Of a stretch of 64,000 nt of DNA, positions 54,918 through 64,000 are shown piece after piece. The stretch covers positions 248,001 through 312,000 of the forward strand of contig OZ004587.1 in the NCBI GenBank assembly GCA_963924555.1, written 5' to 3'. A program made the translations under genes and the position numbers. Source of the stretch: Crambe crambe (Eukaryota; Porifera; Demospongiae; Poecilosclerida; Crambeidae). The notes below the pieces were generated by a model. The model searched no databases. It was not told where the DNA came from and saw only the letters and a program-made list of their open reading frames with translations. Position 1 is the stretch's first letter. The number at the start of each line of letters is the position of its first letter.

Positions 54918-55223
54918 TGTTAATATCACAACAGAATGTCATTAAATCACCATGGAGATGTCATAATAATCACATGGCAACCAGTACCATTCATTTCACT
55001 CTTCCCAATAGAAAAAATATTTAATAGTCGAAAAAAGTTCTCGTCACAAAAATAATAAGTACATAACGAATAACCAATTACATAATTATTGTTACGAACA
55101 ATAAGAAAAATTCTATTAGCATGAAGTGTAGAAAAAGCTACAGCATAATTTCAAGATAATTCTAGTGACCAAATGAAAGTGTCGAGTGAGGGAAAGCAGA
55201 AATGAGCACAAGACAATAGTGGT
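54918..55223. repeat. ~305-bp dispersed repeat, copy 3 (outside the duplication)
   Basis: Matches 1424-1728 and 57786-58090 from 'atgttaatatcacaacagaa' to 'caatagtggt' and then diverges, here into 'taattaaacaattaac'. Confidence 0.8.
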
Positions 55224-55285
55224 TAATTAAACAATTAACTCAATACTCTAATAATGTTACCATAATACGATAATGTTTTTTTTTA

Positions 55286-55632
55286 GTGTTTAATTAAGAC
55301 ACTGAAGTCGTCACTGAAGACCATAGACACTGAAGACAATGTATAGTCAATGAAGACACGTACGATAGACACTGAAGACATGCACTGTAGTCACTGAAGA
55401 CACTGCAGTCACCAAAGACACTGAAGACACTGCAGTCACTGAAGACACCGTAGTGACTGAAGACACAATAGCTAGTCACTGAAGACACTGTAGACACTGA
55501 AGACACCGTAGTCACTGAAGACACTGTAGTCACCAAAGATATAGTCATTGGAGACATCGTAGTCACTGAAGACACTGTGGTCACTGAAGACACCATAGTC
55601 ACTGAAGACACTGAAGACACTGAAGACACCTA
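55286..55632. repeat. 18-bp minisatellite block 1
   Basis: 'gaagacactgtagtcact'-type units, same family as 1-180 and 56143-56652. The long open frames on both strands here come from the period of 18. Confidence 0.9.
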
Positions 55633-55639
55633 GCCTCGT

Positions 55640-55910
55640 ACCCAGGCCTTATTAAAATAAGGGCCTGGTATCCACTGTTTGCGCGTGCGTGATCCCAGCA
55701 TCTATGAATATCATTATAGTGTGCGGATGACGCCAATGAGTGGGAGGTGCTAATTTGATGACTCGATCTTTGCCGCAGGAACAAGACTCAGTAGCCAAGT
55801 TCTCCTTGGAAGCAGACTTTAAAGAGGTGATTATGGAGGCCTTCATATACTTCTTTCTCAATCCTCTGACCTGATCCTCCATCTGGAGCAAGAACTGCGC
55901 TTCTCTTCCC
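55640..55910 (-). pseudogene. RecQ-type helicase exon fragment (motif Ia/Ib region)
   Basis: After an acceptor-like 'gttcttgctccag' the minus strand reads MEDQVRGLRKKYMKASIIT, the RecQ 'LMxDQVxxLRxxGIxAxxI' signature that follows motif I. The rest ('SASKENLATESCS...') degrades. It lies between two minisatellite blocks, next to a truncated copy of the TIR element that elsewhere (13750-14230) carries the preceding RecQ motif I segment. Confidence 0.5.
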
Positions 55911-55999
55911 AGCTAGCTACAACCTCTTTTTCTTATTAAAGAATCTCGCGCGGCCAGACCTTTCCGAGACAAATGGAAGTTCTGGTGGTCCAAGCTCTG

Positions 56000-56022
56000 T
56001 AGTCTGGCGTCGCCAGCCCAGC

Positions 56023-56053
<31 letters not shown>

Positions 56054-56145
56054 TTGGGACGGGGAAGAAAAGTGGTCTGGGAGCTCTAGCATTAACTACT
56101 TGTGACGCCCGCGCGCTCTCTCAAAAATAATTTAAATTGCAATAT
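56000..56145. mobile_element. Truncated copy of the long-TIR (Mutator-like) element
   Basis: Starts TAGTCTGGCGTCGCCAGCCC like 13750, includes a T-run of more than 20 bases, and follows that element to 'ttaaattgcaatata', where the minisatellite takes over. Confidence 0.8.
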
Positions 56146-56652
56146 ACACTGGAGACACTGAAGACACTGTAGTCACCAAAGTCATGCACCGTATAGTCAC
56201 TGAAGACACTGTAGTCACTGAAGACACTGAAGACTGTAGACACTGAAGAACCATAGATACCGAAGACACTGCACTGAAGACACTGTAGTCACCATAGTCA
56301 CTGGAGACACCGTAGTCACTGAAGACACCGTAGTCACTGAAGACACTGTAGTCACTAAAGACAGCGTAGTCACTGAAGACACCATAGTCACTGAAGACAC
56401 TGTAGTCACTGAAGACACTGGAGACACTGTAGCCACTGAAGACACTGTATATAGACATTGAACACTGAAGACACTGAAGACACCATAGTCACCGTAGACA
56501 CTGAGGACACTATAGACACTGAAGACATTGTAGTCACTGAAGATACTGTAGTCACTGAAGACACCGTAGTCACTGAAGACACTGTGGACACTCTAAGACA
56601 CCATAATCACTCAAGACACTCTATAGTCACTGAAAACGCTGGGACACCATAA
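56143..56652. repeat. 18-bp minisatellite block 2
   Basis: Same unit as 1-180; its right part (56455-56652) is the start of duplication copy B. Confidence 0.9.
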
Positions 56653-58097
56653 ACACACAGACACTGTGGCAGCTAGATAATAATATTATTATACTATAAT
56701 AATTATATCGTATTACGTACACGGATACAGTTTATACCTGCCATCTACCTTACTCGAGGATTGACTATAATTAAAGTGACCAGTGATATTTCCTGGATTT
56801 GTTGCTCAGTAGGAAGGTTATCAATAACATTTTCCGAGTAGAGTCATTCGATCGTTTCCATGACAACTGACTAGCTTCATAGGAAGGGAGACCACACCCA
56901 CCTCCCCTACCCCTTAACCCCCCAATTGAAGATACATTGTCCAAACATTAAACAAAAGCAAATGTGCTCAAGAAATAGAAATAACGTATGATGCACGATG
57001 GTTGCCTCCCTATACCTCATGGGATACATCTACTGGTCCACATCTACAGGTGAGGGGACTCTATGACGACTGCTTCCCTATTTACCCTCACGGACTGTAA
57101 CTAGATCTAACAAGTAGATTTATGAAAAGCAACTGAACCCAAGTCCTGTTTTGGAGAGGTTAGCTAATTGCTAACTGAATTTTAAAGCCGAGCTAAAACT
57201 GTTTTGCTTTCTAGCAACTAGATCTTTCTTGTAGCTACCCAGGTAAAACTCTTCAAGCTGGAGAAACAGCCTATCAAACATCAGGTTAATTGCATTCTTT
57301 ACTGTGCATCTATTCTTGGAAAGTTTTGCAAGCTAACTTCGTGAAAAGCTTGTCAGACCCCCCTCCCCCCTCCTGAGATCTACTGGTCCACATTGACAAG
57401 TGAGAAAGTGAGTGAGTGGCTATGCAATACCTATGCAGTTGCCATAACTATAAAAGGAGAATTAAACAGAGATATAGTAGATACCTTCAACAGGATTGAA
57501 GGAAAAGGGATAAATCACAACACACCTAGATACCCACTTGATCTGATTTTAAAACCATTATCATGTTATCAGTAGTGCTTTTCACTATTATTTGCTGATT
57601 GCAATGTCATTCACTTTGCTAAATTTGTTTTTTACTGTCTGCAAGGAGATAATGTAGTTTCATGATGGTACAATTCTCATGAAAGAAAGGCATTAGATCA
57701 TCATGTCTAATCACAGGGCATTCTGGATGACGAGAATGCACAAATACCACTCACTTGATTGTTCAAACTGGTATTTGCCAGAATGTTAATATCACAATAG
57801 AATGTCATTAAATCACCATGGAGATGTCACAATAATCACATGGCAACCAGTACCATTCATTTCACTCTTCCCAATAGAAAAAATATTTAATAGTCAAAAA
57901 AAAGTTCTCGTCACAAAAATTAATAAGTACATAATGAATAACCAATTACATAATTATCGTTACGAACAATAAGAAAATTCTATTAGCATGAAGTGTAGAA
58001 AAAGCTACAGCATAATTTCAAGATAATTCTAGTGACCGAATGAAAGTGTTGAGTGAGGGAAAGCAGAAATGAGCACAAGACAATAGTGGTAGAAGTG

Positions 58098-59681
58098 TCA
58101 TTGTTTAGTGAGTAAGTATTCCACCACCTCACTGTGACCCTTCTCTAGGGCCAGCTGGAGTGGTGTCTCGTTGAACTTGTTCTTGATGGTTGGGGGGCAA
58201 TGGATGTGTTCAATGAAATGCTTGACAATGGCCAGTTGACCATATTTGGCTGCTGCATGGAGCGGAGTGTCTCCATCAACATCTTGACACATCGAGTTGC
58301 ATCCCTTGTTTTGGGTTAAGTAGCTTACGATGGAGAGGTGTCCTTGCTGAGCTGCCATGTGAAGAGGTGTGACGTTATAGTCATCCAGACTGTTAGGGTC
58401 ACAGCCATGCCTCTGAACCAAGTTGATGACGAGGTGGAGGTGACCCTCTTGAGAAGCATCATGGAGTGGTCGTCTTCCTCGCCAACCGGGAACATTAGGA
58501 CTGCAATGCATGACATTTATTAAATAGTCTACTACATCACTATGTCCATCAAGGGCTGCACTGTGAAGTGGTGTGTTGTTTCTATTGTTTGTACCGAGTG
58601 GATCACACTTTCTCTCTTCACATAAATACTTGACAGTAGATAAGTGTCCGAACTGTGCAGAGAGATGTAGGGGGGTGACTTGATTGTTGTCTCTACTGGC
58701 AGGGTCACAGCCATGCCTCTCAACCAAGTTGATGACGAGGTGGAGGTGACCCTCTTGAGAAGCATGATGGAGTGGTCGTCTTCCAAACTGACCGGGAACA
58801 TTAGGACTGCAATGCATGACATTTATTAAATAGTCTACTACATCACTATGTCCTTGATGGGCTGCATAGTGAAGTGATGTGTTGTTATCATTGTCTCTCC
58901 TGAGTGGATCACACTTTCTCTCTTCACATAAATACTTGACAGTAGATAAGTGTCCGTTCTTTGCAGCGAGATGTAGGGGGGTGGCTTGATCGTTGTCTTT
59001 ACTGGCAGGGTGACAGCCACACTCGATTATCAAGAACTTGACAATGGACAAGTGACCCTCCTGGGCAGCATCAAAAAGAGGTCCTCTACCATCACTTACA
59101 AGATTGGGGTCACATCGACAGTCTTTGATCAGATACTTTACGATATCGATGTGCCCCTTAAGAGATGCCACGTGTATGGGAGTGGTCTTGTGTGAGGTGG
59201 AGTCTGAAAATATGTCCTGAATGGACATGTACTGAAGCATCTTCTCCATCAAATACTTTACAGTTTTTAAATTTCCACCTTTGCAAGCACTATGTAGAGA
59301 TGAGTAGCCATTATGATTTTGGTGGAGTGGATCCATTAGATGATTTTCTACTAAATACTCGACTGTTGAGAGATGCCCCGCTTCAGCTGCACTGTGGAGA
59401 GGTGTAGTTCCCTGCCACCCCGAAGGTGCAGGGTTGCATTGAACTTGGTCGATGAGGTACTTGAGCACCTCCAGTCTGCCGTACATGGCTGCAATGTGCA
59501 GTACTGTGTCTCCCTTCCCGTCCTTGGTCAGGGGATTGAACCCCTTTGTGACGAGACGCTTGACTTGTTGTAGGTTTCCTTGTTTGGCTGCATGGTGTAG
59601 TTGTTGATTGTGCTCTGTTGTGGCGTGTGCTTGGTCTAACATGTCGAGACGTGGGTCGTCGAAGTCTCTCCCTCTGTTGTC
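58098..59681 (-). CDS. Ankyrin-repeat exon, copy B; gene 5' half missing
   Basis: From the conserved acceptor ('catcacag'-type site) at 59682 the exon reads DNRGRDFDDPRLDMLDQ and gives 15 ankyrin repeats over 527 codons, ending LLTKQ, with no frame break. It parallels exon 6 of the copy A gene with many replacements on the repeat surface. The upstream partner exon survives only as its last ~49 bp (63093-63141), then unrelated sequence follows, so Death domain and GCVQLTF module are gone. Either another 5' exon serves it or it is a truncated gene. The open frame extends to 59756 through a T-run, which is likely intron. Confidence 0.75.
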   Translation of the reverse strand, partial: DNRGRDFDDPRLDMLDQAHATTEHNQQLHHAAKQGNLQQVKRLVTKGFNPLTKDGKGDTVLHIAAMYGRLEVLKYLIDQVQCNPAPSGWQGTTPLHSAAEAGHLSTVEYLVENHLMDPLHQNHNGYSSLHSACKGGNLKTVKYLMEKMLQYMSIQDIFSDSTSHKTTPIHVASLKGHIDIVKYLIKDCRCDPNLVSDGRGPLFDAAQEGHLSIVKFLIIECGCHPASKDNDQATPLHLAAKNGHLSTVKYLCEERKCDPLRRDNDNNTSLHYAAHQGHSDVVDYLINVMHCSPNVPGQFGRRPLHHASQEGHLHLVINLVERHGCDPASRDNNQVTPLHLSAQFGHLSTVKYLCEERKCDPLGTNNRNNTPLHSAALDGHSDVVDYLINVMHCSPNVPGWRGRRPLHDASQEGHLHLVINLVQRHGCDPNSLDDYNVTPLHMAAQQGHLSIVSYLTQNKGCNSMCQDVDGDTPLHAAAKYGQLAIVKHFIEHIHCPPTIKNKFNETPLQLALEKGHSEVVEYLLTKQ

Positions 59682-59826
59682 CTGTGACGTGAGGGAAGGA
59701 AAATGTGACTGTAGTAGTAATGATTTTTTTTTTTTTTTTTGTTTAGTTATGTGCAAGTGGATTCATTTATTGTTTGGATTGTAGTGGGGCTATCTGAATG
59801 CGCGCGTTAGCGCGCTAAAATTTTTT

Positions 59827-59952
59827 GCGATTGACCACGCCCACTTGCGATTGACCACGCCCACTTGCGATTGACCACGCCCACTTGCGATTGGCCACGC
59901 CCACTTGCGATTGGCCACGCCCACTTGCGATTGACCACGCCCACTTGCGATT
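59827..59952. repeat. 20-bp tandem array 'ttgcgattgaccacgcccac', ~7 units
   Basis: Six good units and one degenerate one ('ttgcgattcaaaacacccac'); two units carry 'ggccacgcc'. Copy A has about three. It contains repeated CCACGCCCAC boxes of the kind bound by KLF/Sp proteins; regulatory meaning is unproven. Confidence 0.9.
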
Positions 59953-60475
59953 CAAAACACCCACGCTCGTTAATGAAAGGAAAAAAATTATGCTAAATAA
60001 AAAAGCCATGTAGGGTTAGTCTGTACTTAATGAAAGGAAAAAAATTATGCTAAATAAAAAAGCCATTTAACAGTTTCTGTCAACAAAAATCAAAATAATG
60101 CTGCCTTCAATAATAATCCCTACATCACTGCCTCCCACCAAGCTGCTTTGAACGAGCATTTTCTATTCCAACCAACAAATCTGGGTTTATGTGGATGTTA
60201 TACCAAGGATAAAATGACTCCATCAACTCTGCAAGTCAATCGTCTTCTGGAAATTCTACAGTCTGTTTTCATTTGACATTCCCCTCTACCCTTCAATCAA
60301 ACAGATGCTCAAGTAAGAAAATAGTACAGTGATCTCTTTCCCCTTTCAGTATAGAGAAACATTTTTTATAGTATAATACCACTCTCACTATACTGACGTA
60401 TTCCAATTACTGCCAGATACATTATTAACCATATAATTATACCCTTCAAATTTTCTTTGGATATTATGTAGGACC

Positions 60476-61460
60476 TACTAGCAACCCACAAAATTATTCT
60501 CTACGAGATCCTCCTCTGGTTTCTAACTCTTTAGCTGCAATGTATGGCAGCTTAACACAAGATCCTCCTCAATTTCTAGTTCCTTACATGAACGTTTATT
60601 GGCTTCTCCTTCGCCTTCCAATCATAGCACCCCACTATTACAAGAACATCCGGTGAGCTCTTCACATCCATCAATATCTCCCACACTGGCTTCTTCGGTG
60701 AGTTCTTCAGGTCCAACCCATCCTCAGATATCTCCCACACTGGTGAGCTCTCCACCCACGCTTGCTTCTTCTTCAGGTCCAACCCTTTCTCAGATATCTC
60801 TCACACTGGCTTCTTTTGTGAGCTCTTTACATCCAACCCTTCCTCAGATATCTCCCACACTGGCTTCTCCTACAGTAAACCCGTTAGTGCCCGCTGGGTT
60901 AATCCCAGAGGACCTCTCTGATATTCTTGCTGCCCCACTAGAGGATGCAGCTATTTCAAAGAAATGTACTAAAAGAATTACAGGAGTTAGAGCTCTAACT
61001 GCAGATGACTTTTCTGAAATGCTGTTGGAAGAGAGAAAGAAAAAAAGAGAAGAGGCTGAAAAATTGAAGTAAGATAAGAAAGAAGAAAGGGAACGTAAGA
61101 AAAAAGAAAGGGAAGAGAAGAAAGAAAAGGAGGCAAAGAAGAAAGAAAGGAAGCAGAGAGAGAAAAGAATGCAAAACGCAAACGGAGCACTCTGTGACAA
61201 GGCTGTTGTGTAGTGATGATGAAGACCCTCCACCTATACAAAGTCCTTCTACATCTCACATGACATCTGCAAAAGATACCAGTGAGTCTGACCCGGGAGC
61301 AAACATCCGACCTAGTTGAAGTACACATCTTCCTACATGTTTTAGGGATGAAAGTGATGTGCATTGTGTCATTGTAATGAGCCTGAAGGTCTGGCAGCAA
61401 GTATCGTCTTTTGAGTCGATCGTGACGAGTGTGGCTGCTGGGTACATAATTTTGCTCAAG
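60476..61460 (+). pseudogene. Tigger/pogo-type transposase C-terminal relic, copy B
   Basis: Open piece 60599-61072 parallels 4202-4675. After the Lys/Glu-rich tail it keeps a segment lost from copy A, including in one frame 'LLCSDDEDPPPIQSPSTSHM', then the Cys cluster ('DECGCWVH'). Several stops and frame changes occur. No catalytic core. Confidence 0.5.
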
Positions 61461-61520
61461 CTCCATATAGCTTAACAGCCAGTGTAGTTATTACTTGTTT
61501 AATTGTTTGATCACCCTGAT

Positions 61521-61962
61521 CAGTGGCGTATCTAGTGAGGTGCTCAGGGTGCTCGAGCACCCCCCTCAGCTGCTAGCTAGCTTTTTCAGTAGGCTCGCTT
61601 CTATAGTTATCTATCCTAAAGCTGATCATCTAGCAAGCAGTTTAATATTACACTCACAGAAAGAGCAGCATTGGGTCAGAGTTCAATAATCACATCGGTG
61701 AGGTGCATGCGCCCGGCACGTTTTTACCCTAAATAATGCACATCTCGATCTAAAATTTCTGTGCTTCTTTATTCAGCCTGCACCTCACTTCTGATCCTGT
61801 ACGCTGGTAAAGTAGGGTAGCTAATACTTAGGCCATCATCTGGGTATAATAAAGAGGATGTGGTTAATCAAAAGTGGGCGTGCTTCGCAAAAATTTCGCG
61901 CGCGCTTACGCGCGCATTCTCTATCTAGCACCCTTCTAGCTCAAATTCTAGATACGCCACTG
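61521..61962. mobile_element. 442-bp MITE with CAGTGGCGTATCTAG ends (hAT-like)
   Basis: 15-bp perfect terminal inverted repeats CAGTGGCGTATCTAG and a 5-bp target duplication 'ctgat' (61516-61520 and 61963-61967). The empty site survives in duplication copy A at about 4930. CAGTGGCG-type ends with 5-bp duplications recall hAT5-type elements, but the class is tentative. A 3' fragment of the same family is at 36280-36417. Confidence 0.9.
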
Positions 61963-62213
61963 CTGATGAAGGCTAGAGTATTCTGGTCGAAACGTTGGTG
62001 ATTTGTTTCATAAACTAATTTTATGAGAACTAATTCTATTGAATATGTTTATTGTTTATTGGTTAAAAATAACAAATTGGCAATAATAAGATTATCGCCA
62101 AGGGCTGGGCGATAATTGGAAATATCGCCAGTTCTTGTGTCACTAGTGCACTTATAATTCAAACAAACAAGGATAGAAAAATTGTAAAGGTATAGCTAGT
62201 TTAATTTCATTTA

Positions 62214-62444
62214 TCATTTGAATATCATTTCTATTAAAAAAGAAAAATGTTCTTGGTCTCGATCTTCATCCTTCAGTGTAGATGGAGGAATCCTAATGGT
62301 ACTAGCAACCTTACCTGTGCTCATAGTTTCATCCCTAACTACCATGCGACTCATCAGATTATGCCTTTGACTTCTTGGGCCTGTTGGACTGTAAAGGTTT
62401 TGTTTTTCTCCTTTCCCACACTTTGACTGCTGCCTATTCCTCAT
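62214..62444 (-). pseudogene. Helix-turn-helix scrap, copy B
   Basis: Matches the 5172-5396 frame, again with 'VASTIRIPPSTLKDEDRDQ'. See that entry for the tentative psq/pogo reading. Confidence 0.3.
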
Positions 62445-63141
62445 GCTGACATCACTTCTGAGCTAGAAACTACAAGCCACGAAACTAAACATTCAAAACT
62501 GAATAGGAACAGAACAGAACAGCTGCACTTCCCAGCAAGCACACGACACTTAATAATAAAATTAATGATACACATGCATTTGTGACAGACAATAGATAGC
62601 TGACAATATATTAGGTAGTGGGTGATGAAAATGAATGATGAATGATGCTAGGCAGAAAGAAACTGACTCGTGATTTTTTCTATAATTATAATAATTATTT
62701 GCTTTCATGGAGTGATACCCCCCATGAAAGCTATACGTATGTCCCCTTGCCACTCTGTTTTTTGAATTCAATACTGGACTAAATACTAACATTATTCAAA
62801 GCTATTTCAAACAAATCTACGAGGAATAATTGAAATGGGAACTTGTCTGCACTAGCTATGACTGATGATCCACAAAAGATGAAATCTTTCCAACGGCAGA
62901 TTAATTTATCATGACAGTAGCAAAAATTAAGAAAAGCTGCCGAGTTTGATGTCAATGAAACTAGGCAGCTATTTTGAGTAAAACATCTTGAAGAGTCCAA
63001 CTATAATTATATCAGTCAAATAAAAGAACCCACTAAATTATTTAGTACCTACAAACAAAAAGTGGATTCACACTCTGTCATTTGCTCCTTACCTTGGACT
63101 CATCAGAGATGTCAGTCCCCAGTCCTGAAGTCACTATGCTT

Positions 63142-63857
63142 CTTTGTTATTATGTTACTAGCTGACTGAAGGGGAGGCACACACATGCTGTATTAGCTGT
63201 GGTCCATAATTACATAGGTCAAAACTCCCATAGCTACAACCAACTCTTCTTTGTGTATCCAGATACTAATAATCACAGTGACACCTACGTACGTATGAAT
63301 GATCATTGGAGTAGTGTAGCAGCTGAGCTTGTGTAACATTTGCAGCTAGTGAAGGAACCATGCACATGTGAATGAATTAAGGCATTGAAGCACCTCGTCG
63401 ATATGAAGTCATAGCATATTTCAATCAGTAACCTCTAGCTACCTAAACTCATCTAACAATAAGTTAATTCACAATAATAGCTACTTAATCTCAGCGATAA
63501 TTTATACCACTTTTTGCTTACAATTAATTGCCACAGTTTAATAAAAATGAAACATTAAATAGAATCCTAGTTTCCTGTCCAAGAAGACATCCACAAGTGC
63601 TGCGGGTGGGAGGTTATTTATTGTTTGTCTCAAAGGTCCTATCTTCATCATTCACCACGGACTTTCCCAAAACAGCTGTATGTGAAGCCAGTATTTTCCA
63701 AACATTCGCGCTGTACTGCATGCATGAGCAGTAATATTTTTGATGCAGTGACATTTTCAATATGCGGGCGGTGGACAGGAAACAATCATTCTATTAATAA
63801 TGACCTTATTCTTGAACATCAAACAAAAGCTATTTGAAAATTATCAACACACTAAAA
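63142..63857. other. Unique 0.7-kb stretch between duplication end and a third partial copy
   Basis: No match to copy A and no recognised gene; frames at 63528-63734 and 63625-63837 overlap each other and lack any motif. Confidence 0.5.
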
Positions 63858-64000
63858 TGTTCTTGCTCTATCTGCATTCAGTGAATCGTAATTGTACTAG
63901 CAACCTTACCTGTGCTCATAGTTTCATCCCTAACTGCCTGCATGCAACTCATCAGATTATGCCTTCGACTTCTTGAGCCTGTTGGACTGTAAAGGTTTCG
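63858..64000. repeat. Third partial copy of the 5206-5353 sequence
   Basis: From 'tgttcttgctc' region through 'gtactagcaaccttacctgt' to 'actgtaaaggttt' it follows 5206-5353 with small differences and runs off the window, in the same orientation. It may open another copy of the duplicated segment or be a dispersed piece. Confidence 0.8.

Larger units (their letters stand above)
56455..63141. repeat. Segmental duplication, copy B (partner 1-6130)
   Basis: Same order and orientation as 1-6130. It differs by an expanded 20-bp array (59827-59952), a doubled 'aatgaaaggaaaaaaattat' block (59971-60065), an inserted 442-bp MITE (61521-61962) and a retained ~200-bp piece of the Tigger relic. The match ends within coding exon 5 of the copy A gene. 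56653-57785 holds no gene that I can see. Confidence 0.92.

Noticed and set aside
55294..56591. Long Ser/Val/Thr-rich open frames on both strands
   Set aside because: They are a product of the 18-bp minisatellite (a multiple of three) and have no independent support.
1..64000. tRNA, rRNA, bacterial operons, ribosome binding sites or origins
   Set aside because: I looked for cloverleaf-like and ribosomal sequence by eye and saw none; bacterial features do not apply to this DNA.

Overview
This is a eukaryotic window: genes are split by GT-AG introns, noncoding DNA is AT-rich and full of 'tagctagc' runs, and transposons dominate. The gene content (a Death-domain/ankyrin immune-type gene family, a Calx-beta exon of sponge surface-protein type, Helitron, P-like, Ginger-like and Gypsy-like elements) points to an early-branching animal, most likely a demosponge such as Amphimedon. 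The species call is inference.

Layout. 1-6130 and 56455-63141 are two direct copies of one ~6.1-6.7 kb segment, each carrying an 18-bp minisatellite, a 15-repeat ankyrin exon (minus strand) and a decayed Tigger/pogo-type transposase. In the left copy I could splice a whole gene (1750-8201, minus; six exons, phases agree, ~1000 aa): Death domain, a metazoan 'HWSFF...GCVQLTF' module, an acidic/Ser linker and ankyrin repeats. The right copy is cut inside exon 5 and has lost the Death-domain half. 8688-15732 is a nest of MITE-like, fold-back and composite repeats, including a P-type MITE and a Mutator-like element with a RecQ-helicase scrap. 15880-25054 holds a large Helitron-type element with an intact 2381-aa Rep/helicase/double-OTU protein, bracketed by ~120-bp inverted repeats and hairpins. 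25057-34490 is a ~600-bp tandem array broken by two nested P-like elements. The larger (27482-32211) carries two convergent, fully spliceable genes: a THAP-less P transposase and a separate 'RYIGGYI...DRGGLIHI' protein. 34577-36279 is a third, empty P-like element.

37520-41640 is a decayed Ginger-type transposon (Gypsy-like integrase with GPY/F, Ulp1-like protease and PHD finger). 41946-43545 is a Gypsy-like pol fragment whose integrase C-terminus precedes the reverse transcriptase (Gmr1-like order), broken by two in-frame stops. 45531-47875 is a decayed P-loop ATPase gene ending in a Pro/Asn/Ser repeat. 48592-54308 is a 5.7-kb element with ~240-bp terminal inverted repeats and one intact 1590-aa ORF with Cys/His clusters, a PIN/FEN-like acidic nuclease pattern and a Cys-rich tail; it has no DDE or HUH pattern that I can see and is the best candidate for an unusual mobile system. 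A Calx-beta exon (54333-54890) and two minisatellite blocks around a RecQ scrap separate it from the right duplication copy.

The only clear host-type genes are the two ankyrin genes and the Calx-beta exon; nearly everything else is mobile DNA or its debris. All identifications come from reading motifs; no database search was run, and exon limits are inferred from splice consensus and phase.
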